A stretch of DNA of 64,000 nt from Gracilimonas sp034520725 (GTDB lineage Bacteria; Bacteroidota; Rhodothermia; Balneolales; Balneolaceae): contig JAXHNH010000013.1 in assembly GCA_034520725.1 (NCBI GenBank), forward strand, positions 62,001 to 126,000, given 5' to 3'. Both the position numbers and the translations under genes were made by a program. The notes under the pieces were generated by a model. The model worked only from the letters and a program-made list of their open reading frames with translations. It made no database searches and had not been told where the DNA came from. This document shows, in pieces, positions 35,760 through 45,114 of this stretch. Each line of letters starts with the position of its first letter. The stretch's first letter is position 1.

Positions 35760-36065
35760 TTAGACAGACTTGGAGCCGTCAGACGAAGAATCCTGTTCAA
35801 TATTCGGTGTTGAATGTTCTTTGTCGGATGTTCTCCTCGGTACCGGATCATACCCTTCGCCACCCCAGGGGTGACAGGTTCCGATCCGCTTGATGCCGAG
35901 CCAAAAGCCTTTCAGCGGTCCCCATTCATTCACCGCCTCTATCATGTAGTGTGAACAGGTGGGAGAGTACCGACAGCTTTTACCCAGCCATGGTGAAATG
36001 GCTAACTGATAAAACCGGACCAAGCCGATGATCAGCTTGCTGAATATGAGTTTCAGCCATTTCAT
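35760..36065 (-). CDS. yidD: YidD membrane-protein insertion efficiency factor
   Basis: A 101-residue member of the YidD family, which helps YidC insert inner-membrane proteins. The family core is clear: LVRFYQLAISPWLG, CRYSPTCSHYMIEAV with the three cysteines, and GTCHPWGGEGYDPVP. About 20 extra residues after VPRR (SDKEHSTPNIEQD and onward) are unlike the family and are encoded by DNA resembling an intergenic repeat at 21202-21240. The start codon overlaps the cysS stop by one base (TAATG), so translation is probably coupled. Confidence 0.85.
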   Translation of the reverse strand: MKWLKLIFSKLIIGLVRFYQLAISPWLGKSCRYSPTCSHYMIEAVNEWGPLKGFWLGIKRIGTCHPWGGEGYDPVPRRTSDKEHSTPNIEQDSSSDGSKSV

Positions 36066-37522
36066 TACTCAATTTCGAAGGTCGTGCCTTCTTTTCCATC
36101 CATAAGTTGAACACCCAGCTCTTTTAAGTCATCACGGATCTTATCCGAAAGCTCAAAATTCTTGTTGCTACGGGCATCCTTACGGATCTCGATCAATAAT
36201 TCGATCATACCTTTTGTTAGCTCCTCATTTCCGCCACCTTCCTGTGGCCATATCCCTAATACTCCGTCCACAAAATCATGAAGAAATTGTTTGATCTCTT
36301 CTATGTTTGATGGGGTCTTCTTCTCAGTGATCTGCTTTCTAATTTCCTTCAGCTGCTCAAATAATATGGCAATAGCCTGAGCTGAATTGAAATCATCATT
36401 CATCACACCTTCAACGGAATTTTTCAATTCTACAAGGTCATATGCATCTCCGGTACCTGCTTCAGCACTTTCGATCGTATTGATCATAGAGTGCAGATTT
36501 TTCAATCCTGTTTCTGCTCCACTTAAGGCATCCTCAGAAAAATCGGTAGTGCTGCGATAGTGGGATTGAAGCAGGAAGAACCGGATCACTTCCGGAGGCC
36601 ATGCTCTGGTAAGCATTTTATGGTCGCCCGTAAAAAATTCGTGCAGGTTGATCGCGTTACCCAGCGATTTGCCCATTTTTTGGCCTTCAAGGGTCACCAT
36701 GTTGTTGTGCAGCCAATATTTCACAAATTCTTTGTCGTTGGCACATTCTGCCTGGGCGATCTCACATTCATGGTGTGGAAACTGATTTTCCAGTCCACCA
36801 CCGTGGATATCAAAGCTCTCACCTAAGTATTTGGTACTCATGGTTGAACATTCGATATGCCAACCGGGATAACCAACACCCCAGGGCGAATCCCATTTCA
36901 TGATGTGACTATCATCTGCTTTTTTCCAAAGGGCAAAATCCTCAGGGCTTTGTTTGTCAGAAGCAGTATCAATGCGGATACCTGATTCAGCGTCTTCGGT
37001 TTTACGTCCACTTAGTTTTCCGTATTCGGGATCGGAGGACACATCAAAATAAACGTTGCCATTTACTTCGTAGGCATGGCCATTTTCAATTAATTTCTTA
37101 ACCATGGCGATCTGCTCTGGAATATGTCCGGTGGCACGGGGAGCAATATCGGGACGCAGAACATTGAGTGCATCCATATCCCGGAAATAGGTATAGGTGT
37201 ATTTCTCTGCTATCTCCATCGGTTGCACCTTTTCGATGCGGGCCTGCTTGCTGAGTTTATCTTCACCTTCTTCGGCATCATCTACCAGGTGACCTACATC
37301 AGTGATATTCTGAACATACCGAACCTTGTATTCAAGATATCGGAGATAACGCAGGATCACATCAAAAGAAACATAGCTTTTGGCATGACCAAGATGGGCA
37401 TCACCATAAACTGTCGGTCCGCAGACATACATGCCCACGTGTGGTGGATTCAGCGGTTCAAACGGTTCTTTTTTTCGTGATAAGGTGTTATAAACCTGAA
37501 GTTTGTTTGCTTTTTCAGCCAC
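36065..37522 (-). CDS. cysS: Cysteinyl-tRNA synthetase
   Basis: A 485-residue class I synthetase that charges tRNA-Cys. It has YVCGPTVYGDAHLGHAKSY (zinc Cys and the HIGH-type motif HLGH at 43-46), WHIECSTMS with a zinc ligand, HHECEIAQAE, and the second signature as KMGKS in GQKMGKSLGN, a common variant of KMSKS. The C-terminal anticodon-binding helices end at 485. It lies four bases after folE and overlaps yidD by one base, giving a folE-cysS-yidD operon. Confidence 0.95.
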   Translation of the reverse strand: MAEKANKLQVYNTLSRKKEPFEPLNPPHVGMYVCGPTVYGDAHLGHAKSYVSFDVILRYLRYLEYKVRYVQNITDVGHLVDDAEEGEDKLSKQARIEKVQPMEIAEKYTYTYFRDMDALNVLRPDIAPRATGHIPEQIAMVKKLIENGHAYEVNGNVYFDVSSDPEYGKLSGRKTEDAESGIRIDTASDKQSPEDFALWKKADDSHIMKWDSPWGVGYPGWHIECSTMSTKYLGESFDIHGGGLENQFPHHECEIAQAECANDKEFVKYWLHNNMVTLEGQKMGKSLGNAINLHEFFTGDHKMLTRAWPPEVIRFFLLQSHYRSTTDFSEDALSGAETGLKNLHSMINTIESAEAGTGDAYDLVELKNSVEGVMNDDFNSAQAIAILFEQLKEIRKQITEKKTPSNIEEIKQFLHDFVDGVLGIWPQEGGGNEELTKGMIELLIEIRKDARSNKNFELSDKIRDDLKELGVQLMDGKEGTTFEIE

Positions 37523-37526
37523 AGTA

Positions 37527-38213
37527 TTAGTCTATCTGCGTGTTGGTTCTGATGTAGTCGATAAATTTTTGCTGGGTAACTTCATTCTCGAAGGCACCAC
37601 GATATTCAGCAGTAATTGTTGTACTGCTGTGGTCTTTAATGCCACGGGTTGATACGCACAGATGCTTACTGTCTATAAACACAGCCACATCATCGGTCTC
37701 AAGAGCTGACTGCAATTCATCTGCGATCTGTAGTGTCAATCGTTCCTGAACCTGAGGTCGGCGAGAGTAATAGTCAACGATTCTGTTGATCTTAGACAAT
37801 CCGATGACCTTCTTACCTGCTGGAATGTACGCTACGTGAGCCTTGCCGATAAATGGAAGAAAGTGGTGCTCACAAAAAGAGGTTACCTGAATATTCTTCT
37901 CGATCAGCATGCCATTATAATCGTAACTGTTACTGAACTGGCGGGCTATAGGTTTATTCTTGGGATTAAGTCCCTTAAAGATCTCCTCTACGTACATCTT
38001 TGCTACGCGATAGGGTGTGCCTTTGAGACTATCATCATCAAGATCCAATCCCAGAGCTTTCATGATCTCAGCAAAATGTTTCTGAATGACTTCGATTTTT
38101 TCTGAGTCACTCATTTCAAAAGCATTTTCTCGGAGTGGAGTTTGAACTGAAGTACTTATGTGGTCTTCACCGATTTCCTCGGCAGTGATCTTATCTATAT
38201 CCAATGTTTTCAC
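37527..38213 (-). CDS. folE: GTP cyclohydrolase I
   Basis: A 228-residue enzyme that turns GTP into dihydroneopterin triphosphate, the first step to folate. Family marks are GLDLDDDSLKGTPYRVAKMYVEE (split here), SFCEHHFLPFIGKAHVAYIP with the zinc Cys and His, KVIGLSKINRIVDYYSRRPQVQERLT and CVSTRGIKD with the third ligand Cys. The first 40 residues are an acidic N-terminal extension. First gene of the folE-cysS-yidD run. Confidence 0.95.
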   Translation of the reverse strand: MKTLDIDKITAEEIGEDHISTSVQTPLRENAFEMSDSEKIEVIQKHFAEIMKALGLDLDDDSLKGTPYRVAKMYVEEIFKGLNPKNKPIARQFSNSYDYNGMLIEKNIQVTSFCEHHFLPFIGKAHVAYIPAGKKVIGLSKINRIVDYYSRRPQVQERLTLQIADELQSALETDDVAVFIDSKHLCVSTRGIKDHSSTTITAEYRGAFENEVTQQKFIDYIRTNTQID

Positions 38214-38430
38214 TATTTCTGATTAAATTTGTTTGTAGAACAACCATGTTCTTTCGCCTGTAAAACAGAAGCATAAAGTTAAGGGTTCCAAGCGTTAATT
38301 GACAGTGTGTGAAATGCTTTCGAATATCGAATATTGATCAGAAGAATAGTGAATATCGAAGTAATCCAAATTGGGAATTCTGAGAAGTTCAATAGATATT
38401 TACTTTAATGATTAACTAAGGATTAAGGAT

Positions 38431-38739
38431 ATGATCAAACATGTTGTAATGTGGAAACTGAAGGATGTGGCTGAGGGAAAGACCAAGGCTGAGAATGCCG
38501 AAACCATGAAAAAATTACTGGAGGGTCTACCATCCAAAATAACAGAATTGAGATCAGTGGAAGTTGGAATCAACGTTTTGGAAGATAACAATGATGCTGT
38601 CTGTGACATAGTGCTTACGGTGGTCTGCGACAATCAGGAGGACCTTAACGCCTATGCCGAGCATGCGGATCATCAGAAAGTGGTTTCGTTTATTAAGAAA
38701 GTGGTGACTGAAAGACGAGTAATTGACTATTTTCAGTGA
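38431..38739 (+). CDS. Dabb (stress-responsive A/B barrel) domain protein
   Basis: A 102-residue single-domain protein starting IKHVVMWKLKD, with the ELRSVEVGINVLE strand and the C-terminal YAEHADHQKVVSFIKKV, the three hallmarks of the Dabb ferredoxin-like barrel. Members form dimers and are often stress-related or involved in small-molecule handling; a specific role is unknown. A good GGATAT-spaced ATG at 38431 sets the start. It may be co-transcribed with the Smr gene 42 bases on, though repeat-like DNA lies between. Confidence 0.8.
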   Translation: MIKHVVMWKLKDVAEGKTKAENAETMKKLLEGLPSKITELRSVEVGINVLEDNNDAVCDIVLTVVCDNQEDLNAYAEHADHQKVVSFIKKVVTERRVIDYFQ

Positions 38740-38780
38740 TCACTGATCAGTAAACAATTAACAGTGAGCAGTGGATATTG

Positions 38781-39065
38781 ATGTCTGAATTTGAGTCTGT
38801 TGAATTACCGATTGATGGTGAATTGGATCTTCATCTATTTAAGCCTCAGGATCTGGGCGATCTTATTCCGGATTATATTGAAGAATGTCTGAAAAAGGAT
38901 ATCACTTCGATCAGGATCATTCATGGAAAGGGTAAAGGAGTTCTCAGGAGAACAGTTCATAGCTTACTGGATCGAAATCCTCACGTTATTTCATACAGTC
39001 TGGCCAGTGACCGTAGTGGGTGGGGAGCAACGGTCGTTGAACTGGAGTCTGCTAATTCAGAATAA
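38781..39065 (+). CDS. Stand-alone Smr domain protein
   Basis: A 94-residue protein carrying only a Smr domain: LDLHLFKPQD (LDxH motif), a helix DYIEECLKKD, and RIIHGKGKGVLRRTVHSLL with the HGxG loop. Smr domains bind or nick nucleic acid and otherwise occur on MutS2. I prefer ATG 38781 over TTG 38778. It ends inside the 3' end of the convergent esterase gene (14 shared bases). Confidence 0.8.
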   Translation: MSEFESVELPIDGELDLHLFKPQDLGDLIPDYIEECLKKDITSIRIIHGKGKGVLRRTVHSLLDRNPHVISYSLASDRSGWGATVVELESANSE

Positions 39066-39957
39066 ACATCAGAGGTTGGTTAACCCGTATGGCCCAATAT
39101 TGTTCTTTATGGTCATGTCCTTCAAATTTTTTGGTAACCCAATTTTTGCCTTTAGTGTAACCCCGTGTTTTCATCATCTCATTTACCTGATCCTGATATA
39201 CATCATATTCTCCATCCAGGCCAAGAGTTCCAAGATCGAAATAGATCTTATGTGTTTCGGGATTCGGTAATGCAGATGGGATGTAACTCAGAAAGTCATT
39301 ATCACCATTGTCTGCAACCGGCCAGTGGGTTGAAAGGCAGGCTGCAGCTCCAAATATATTCGGGTATTCCATAATGGCGTAAAGAGATATCAAGCCACCC
39401 ATGCTAGAACCCATGATCGACGTAAACTCTGCCTCCGGTTTAGTACGATAATTATCATCAATAAAAGGCTTCAGTTCCTGTACCATAAATTTCAGGTACT
39501 CGTCCGAAATTACCTCGTCGTAACCCATACTTGGGGTATTCTCAGGCTTGTTTGGCATATACTCTGCAAAGCGGGTTTCGCCGGAATTCCATGATGCCAC
39601 CACAATAGTTTTTTGAACTTTATTCTCTGAGATCAAATTGGTCAGCACCTCATCCACCATCCAGTCGTTGCCATTGTAGGAGGTTAAAGGGTTGAAAACA
39701 TTCTGTCCATCATGCATGTAAAGTACCTGATAGGACGAATCCTCTTCCGAATAATTGGGAGGTAGCCATACTTCCACGTTTCTGGGGACCACAAACTCAG
39801 AATCAAAATCTTCGTAAAGATCTACGGTTCCTGTTACCGATTTGAAAGGATTCTGTGGTTCCTGTTCAGTATCTGAATCACAACCTAACAAGAAGATGGA
39901 AAGTAAAAGAATGAGAACAGAAGACTTTTTCATGAGGAGTTTTACTAGATTAGACAA
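39052..39957 (-). CDS. Esterase-like alpha/beta hydrolase lipoprotein
   Basis: A 301-residue exported protein with a lipoprotein signal ending FLLGC (Cys at about 26). The catalytic domain is of the Fes/IroE/esterase D type: VEVWLPPNYSEEDSSYQVLYMHDGQN, the nucleophile elbow GSSMGGL, and a late His in GHDHKE. Relatives hydrolyse acyl esters or enterobactin-like siderophores; the substrate here is unknown. It converges on and overlaps the Smr gene. Confidence 0.8.
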   Translation of the reverse strand: MSNLVKLLMKKSSVLILLLSIFLLGCDSDTEQEPQNPFKSVTGTVDLYEDFDSEFVVPRNVEVWLPPNYSEEDSSYQVLYMHDGQNVFNPLTSYNGNDWMVDEVLTNLISENKVQKTIVVASWNSGETRFAEYMPNKPENTPSMGYDEVISDEYLKFMVQELKPFIDDNYRTKPEAEFTSIMGSSMGGLISLYAIMEYPNIFGAAACLSTHWPVADNGDNDFLSYIPSALPNPETHKIYFDLGTLGLDGEYDVYQDQVNEMMKTRGYTKGKNWVTKKFEGHDHKEQYWAIRVNQPLMFILN

Positions 39958-40120
39958 TGTTAAATTACTGAAACTCCGGGGATCATTAAAGTAGATTTAT
40001 AAGATCTATGGTATTTGTATTCTTTAATATTATAGTCAATACAATGAGACAGGGATTGGGCTGTTAACTAAGTTCTTTTATGCCTATTCTTTATGACTGA
40101 CACATAAATGTTATTCATAC

Positions 40121-41956
40121 ATGAGCAACTCACCAAAAAGGGAACTAAGAGAACAGTTCCACCAACAAATCGAGAAACTTGAACGCCTGATCAGTGATCT
40201 TGACGATGCAAGCACCAAATTTTCATATATAAGAGGGGCGTATTTCGTTGTATCAGTCTTAGCTCTGTATGCAATTGCCCAAACCGGGAGTGATGGTATA
40301 TTCTTCAGTTCCCTTTTAGCCCTTTTAGGCGGATTCATTTACCTCATATCCCGACACAAAAAGATCACCGATCATCGGGATCAGCTGTCTTTTTTAAAAG
40401 AGGTCAAGAACCAACAGCTCGGCCGTATGGATCTTCAGTGGCAGAAGCTGCCTAATTATACCTTCAGCAGAGACTTGAGTAATCATGCCTATTCAAATGA
40501 TCTACACATTACCGGTGAATTTTCTATCCATCACTTGATGGATACTTCAATATATGAAGGCAGTTCGGAGCGGAATGGCCGACTGGCTGCTTAATGAGGT
40601 CCCTATGTAGAAGAAGCGAAGAGAAGACATCAGTTAGTTAAGGAACTTATTCCGTTAAACAGCTTTAGAGACCGGCTACAGGTTCAAGCCTTTATATCAC
40701 GGAAAGAGGAATCTGACAAGGATTGGAGCCTGGATAAGTTATTGAAGTGGATGCGTGTGCCTCGTGAGGTTAAATTTGGGCTGAGTTTGGCTATACTGGG
40801 TCTGTTGTCAATAACCAACATTGTGTTACTAATCACAGCTATCTCAGGGTTAACCGCACCCTGGGTACTGATCACGTTTTTGACCTACCTGGGATATTAT
40901 AATTTCAACAGTCACAAGATCGCAGGGTTGTTTGATGCAGGTTATCAGATCGACAAGCAAATGGATCGGTTTGGAAAGATCCTGTTATATATAGAGCAGT
41001 ATCAGTTTTCAAGAGGTTCAAAGCTGGCAGATTTCTTATCCAATTTTCAGAATGAAGAGGAATCTCCATCATACTATTTAAAAAAAGCCTCAAGATTAGC
41101 CGGAGCTGCCTCACTGCAGACCAATCAGGTGCTTTGGCCTTTGGTTAACATGGTGATTCCGTGGGATTTGTATTTTTCCATGAAGATGGAAGCTCTCAAG
41201 AAAGAATTGGAGCCAAAACTATCAGAATGGCTGAATGATTTTTATGAACTGGAAGCCCTCAATTCAATGGCAAACTTTGGATATTTGAATCCCGGTTATT
41301 GCTTTCCTGTTTTTGATCCGTCCGATGATGCTTTATTTGAAGCCAAAGATCTTGGTCACCCTTTGATCCATTATTCAGAAAGAGTTACAAATGATTTTAG
41401 TGTGAAAAAGGGAAATGATCTGTTTTTGATCACCGGTTCAAATATGGCAGGGAAAAGTACCTTTTTGCGAACTGTTGGTGTGAATATGGTTCTGGCCTTT
41501 GCGGGAGCTCCGGTCAACGCATCCTTTTTCTCAACCAGAGAGTTCAGGGTGTTTACCAGTATCAATGTGAAGGATTCTCTTGAGGGCGGACTATCACATT
41601 TCTATGCCGAGGTTAGAAGATTAAAAAGATTATTGGATGAATTGGATGGGGATCATTCCATTCCGTTATTCTTTTTTGTGGATGAGATATTTAAAGGTAC
41701 AAATAACAGAGAACGGTTTCAGGGAAGTACGGCCTTTTTGAAGAATGTGGCCGGTAAGAACGGAGTAGGGATGGTTTCAACTCATGACCTGGAACTTGCT
41801 TCGCTTGAAAATGAGATCTTAGGCCTAAGCAATTGGCATTTTGCAGAAACCATAGAAAATGGTAAAATGAGCTTTGAATACAAGATCAAAAAAGGGCCTT
41901 GTCCTACAACAAATGCCCTGAAGATCATGCAAATGGAAGGTTTACCGATTGAATGA
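40121..41956 (+). CDS. Membrane-anchored MutS-family ATPase (two compensating indels)
   Basis: About 611 residues when joined. The first part (40121-40594) has a basic coiled start and two membrane helices (VVSVLALYAIAQ, ALLGGFIYLIS). After two in-frame stops at 40592-40597 the same frame resumes (YVEEAKRRHQLVKELI) and adds two more helices (about 40780-40900). The C-terminal 250 residues are the MutS ATPase: TGSNMAGKSTFLRTVG (Walker A), FSTREFRVFTSINVKDSLEGGLSHFYAEV (split motif), FFVDEIFKGTNNRER (Walker B) and STHDLELA. Reading an alternative frame between about 40575 and 40603 restores MADWLLNEV, so one base is extra and one missing. It lacks the mismatch-recognition domain. Its role is unknown and it is not the repair MutS. 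Confidence 0.75.
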
Positions 41957-42257
41957 CCTTCTGAATATGAGGTTTCGGATTTCTTAGAAATAACACTAAG
42001 AACTAATTACGGGTTAAAATAACTTATGAGGGAATATTATGATGCAGACCATACTCTATGGACAAAGCTTGTCATAACAACTTCATTTATTCTTCACATT
42101 AGAGTTGAAATTCCATTGATATAAGTTTTTATTATCTAATAGTTTGCGAGAATAAAAAGATATAAAATCTTCTTCATCATGTCTTCATTTAGAGAGGAGA
42201 TATTGATAGCGAATTCAATTAACGAATAATAGTTCAAAACAATCCAATGAGGTCAAC
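41957..42257. other. Intergenic region upstream of yceI, nothing recognised
   Basis: About 300 AT-rich bases. I see no coding frame, hairpin or repeat worth naming. The yceI promoter is presumably in the last 100 bases; AATGAGGTCAAC just before its start holds a GAGG ribosome site. Confidence 0.4.
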
Positions 42258-42815
42258 ATGTTAAGAATTCTAATCACACTAATGTTTGCGTTGAGTAGTA
42301 TCTTTGTTTCCGCACAAAGCTACAACGTAGATATTGAAAACAGTAAAGTTGTCATAGACGGAACGTCTAACGTTCACGACTGGCAATCAGAAGCTGAGCA
42401 GTTCTCAGGTAATGCTATGATCAAAATTGAAGATGACTCACTCATTTCCATTTCAGACCTGCAATTCAACGTTGTGGTAGATGGAATTAAAAGTGGTAAA
42501 GGCGGTATGGATAGTAAAACATACGATGCCCTTAATAAGAAAAAGCATCCAAACATTATGTTTGCACTTTCAGAAGTCTCTTCAATAAATGACAGCTCAC
42601 TTACTGCAACAGGTGATCTTACAATCTCCGGAGTTACAAAATCTGTTCAAATGGATGTTTCATACGAGATCCTTCCGGACGGCTCAGTACTATTCAAAGG
42701 TACTCAAAATATAAACATGAAGGATTATGACGTCGATCCCCCACGAGCAATGTTTGGAGCCATCAGAGCAGGCGAAGAAGTTGACGTGATCTTTGACGCA
42801 AAATTCATTCAGTAA
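42258..42815 (+). CDS. YceI-family periplasmic lipid-binding protein
   Basis: A 185-residue exported protein with a signal peptide (MLRILITLMFALSSIFVSAQ). The mature YceI fold shows VVIDGTSNVHDWQSEAEQFSG (split motif), KKHPNIMFALS, LTATGDLTISGVTKSVQMDV and DYDVDPPRAMFGAI. These proteins form lipocalin-like barrels that hold isoprenoids or other lipids. It is the intact member of a group of envelope genes; a damaged YceI-like gene lies at 44428-45062. Confidence 0.85.
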   Translation: MLRILITLMFALSSIFVSAQSYNVDIENSKVVIDGTSNVHDWQSEAEQFSGNAMIKIEDDSLISISDLQFNVVVDGIKSGKGGMDSKTYDALNKKKHPNIMFALSEVSSINDSSLTATGDLTISGVTKSVQMDVSYEILPDGSVLFKGTQNINMKDYDVDPPRAMFGAIRAGEEVDVIFDAKFIQ

Positions 42816-42860
42816 CAAACTCTTTTAACTAACCAACGATTAACCAAACCTATAAGGTCA

Positions 42861-43186
42861 TGAAACTACTAAATAAAACTATCACTACACTGCTTGTCGC
42901 GGTCATAATGGGAGCTTTGCTACCGATTTGACGGTCCATCGCAGAGCTCATGGTAACATCGATCTAACTTAATTGAACGCGCTCGATCACACAATAGGTG
43001 CAGAATTACTTACCGATTCAATATACGATGGTGGTTGGTTCTTATAAGCTGAGAAATCGTACTATACTAAGATTGAATATGCTGTAGCCAGTCATGTCAG
43101 ATGGACGACGGTTTTGCCGGATATAGGTCTGTAAACGCTGGAGCCAATTTAGCGGAATCATGTTAGAGGCTGTAGTAAGCTTCTAA
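42861..43186 (+). pseudogene. Remnant of an exported outer-membrane-type protein
   Basis: ATG 42861 begins a clear signal peptide (MKLLNKTITTLLVAVIMGALL) that stops after 24 codons. Coding-like segments then appear in shifting frames (GAELLTDSIYDGGWF, then YYTKIEYAVASHVRW, then GIMLEAVVSF and a stop at 43184-43186). The end on Phe after alternating residues resembles an outer-membrane barrel C terminus. It is far shorter than such proteins usually are, so this looks like an internally deleted pseudogene or a very error-rich stretch. No family assigned. Confidence 0.35.
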
Positions 43187-43203
43187 TATACCGACCTCAT
43201 AGG

Positions 43204-43296
43204 AAAAGGGTGCGCTGTGAAAGGCTCGCCCTTTTTTCGGTATTCGCTAAAGCCGAATAGTTCAGGATCTCAGATCCGGCTGTTCGGCTTTTTTTT
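43204..43296 (+). terminator. Two tandem terminator-like hairpins
   Basis: The first hairpin has aaaaggg/ccctttt arms (43204-43210, 43229-43235) extended by partial pairing inside. The second has aaagccgaa/ttcggcttt arms (43249-43257, 43283-43291) and ends in T8. They would end transcripts from yceI and its remnant neighbour. Confidence 0.65.
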
Positions 43297-43300
43297 GTAC

Positions 43301-43338
43301 TTTAGGTAGAGACACGAAGTATCGTGTCTCTACCTAAA
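43301..43338. repeat. Perfect 17-bp inverted repeat
   Basis: Arms 43301-43317 and 43322-43338 (tttaggtagagacacga and its complement) with an agta loop. The gtagagac...gtctctac form is a well-known type of dispersed palindrome in several bacterial phyla. It directly follows the terminator pair and lacks a T tract, so it is a repeat element more than a terminator. Confidence 0.7.
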
Positions 43339-43461
43339 GGGTCATGGACTGCAGTTGTATTTGATTGTAGAATTGGTAAGAGTTTATGCTGTATCATTAA
43401 TTCTATAAAATTATAGGCACATTTCTGAAATAACATGATTAAAGAATTAACGCGTTAAAAT

Positions 43462-44438
43462 ATGAAGTACACTCTGCTAATAGCTTTTTTTATTGGTTTC
43501 ATCTATAGGTTGTTCTATGGACAGAGATAGTAGCAACAGATACTCATAAAGTTTTAAAATGGAATTAGTACGGACTGGATACAGATGACTGATTCATTAT
43601 ACTTAGCGGTATTTGACCTTAAAAGTTTTGAAGAAGGTGCACGTCTTGAGCATTCTTAGAGTAAAAGAAGATGAAAGCTATAAGTTAGAACCATTGGTAG
43701 TTTCAGATTGGCGAAATAATGATGGAAAGGGAAGTGATCTAGAAGCCGCTTGTAAAATTCCAAGCACTGAAAACGAGTTTTTAATTTCTGAATCCGGTAA
43801 GTGGGATGGTAAATATGGCCGAATATTTCACCTGCAGATAAATAAACAGGATACCTCATACATTGCAGAAATTATGGGAGTATTAGACTTTCCGGAATTT
43901 GATGCAAAGGGACCGGATGATGAAACCGGTGATGAGGTGGAAGGCCTGGCCTGTCAGTCAACAAATAATGATAAGGTGAGGATCTTTTTTGGTGAAAGAG
44001 GTGGTTCCCAAGCTTACTCAAGCGGATTGATACGCTGGGCAGAGGCGGACCTGACTAATTATAGCCTGGCGTGGACTAATGGAGGTAAGAACGGATGTTA
44101 GCGTGAATGCACCCGGAACCTGGACAACGATGCAAGTAAAACAGGGATCATTTCAGGACTTACATATTGATAATGACAGCAATTTGTGGGCCACTGCAGC
44201 TGAAGAATTAGGAGATTCAGGTCCATTTAATTCGATTATTTATAAAGTAGGAACTATTCAGAATGACAACGTTAATCCGATTCAACTTATAAAAGAATTT
44301 GAAGTCTATAGAGCGTTTAGAGGATACAAGGTTGAAGGCTATCTGCAGGGAGATCAGAACTTATTACCAGGCTAGTAAATTTATGCTTTAGTAACCGAAG
44401 ATGAGCATCTTGGCGGAAGCTGGAGATTCATTGAATAG
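43462..44438 (+). pseudogene. Secreted lipoprotein gene with several frameshifts
   Basis: A gene for about 320 residues scattered over at least four frame changes. ATG 43462 starts a lipoprotein signal (MKYTLLIAFFIGF, then IGCSMD after a shift). The next pieces are TDSLYLAVFDLKSFEEGARL, a long clean part at 43650-44090 (WDGKYGRIFHLQINKQD, then FFGERGGSQAYSSGLIRW), a third at 44105-44375 (FQDLHIDNDSNLWATAAEEL) and an end YALVTEDEHLGGSWRFIE (split) with its stop at 44436-44438. The content suggests a beta-propeller-type secreted protein (phytase- or SdiA-regulated-like), but no family is certain. Error or true decay cannot be separated here. Confidence 0.5.
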
Positions 44439-45062
44439 AAAATTTAATCAGGTACCAAAGGGATCTTCGGACGATCACAAGATCGAACTGAATATCTAGT
44501 TCATCCTCTACCTTAATGAGCCCGAACATAGGGGATGGAGGCTCAAGCCCAAAATCAGTCATTCTGAGTATTTTGTTACCACCAACCGTAAAACTTTCCT
44601 CACTGCTCGAAAATGTATTTAAGGGAACCGTGTACTGCCTTTCCTGTCCCGCAATTCTAATGGTTACTCTCGCTTCCTGGGGAATAAGAGTGGTAGAATC
44701 TGATACCACGAGTTCATTCAGTATGATCTCAATGAAAGGATATTCCTTGTACTTCAATGTACTTTTAAAATCCCGATTGATAGCTCGTTTACCGCAATCA
44801 AATTGATCGATCTCCAACGAATCAGTGCTACACCGTTTACGTGTAACGGTATCTCTCACTGACAGTGATAGGCATAATCTGAGCGAATCATTTTTGAAGT
44901 TCAGTGTTCAGCCTGGCATGGAAAATTCATTTACATTTGATTTTCCTTTAATGCTTAACTTACTCTGGTCACTGAGCTGAACTTTACCGTTTTGAGCTAA
45001 TGAAGTAAGCGGCAGCAGCGCATAAAAGTCACGATCAACAATTGTTGACAGCATTTTATCAT
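44428..45062 (-). pseudogene. YceI-like exported protein gene with frameshifts
   Basis: The clean frame 44428-44859 ends with PPSPMFGLIKVEDELDIQFD, which aligns with PPRAMFGAIRAGEEVDVIFD of the intact YceI protein at 42258-42815. Upstream pieces in other frames supply a signal peptide (MIKCCQQLLIV, then ALLPLTSLAQNG) and KLSIKGKSNVNEF followed by CQAEH, the usual YceI N-terminal strands. About three indels separate them. The reconstructed protein has about 210 residues. Its 3' end overlaps the convergent lipoprotein gene by 11 bases. Confidence 0.55.
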
Positions 45063-45114
45063 ACTCATAGTTTTAGCAGGAGATGAAATTAACAGATCTA
45101 GTTTAAATATTTAG

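Noticed and set aside
38742..38776. Possible terminator between the Dabb and Smr genes
   Set aside because: The tcactgatcag and acagtgagcagtg segments are repeat-like but have no clean stem followed by T.
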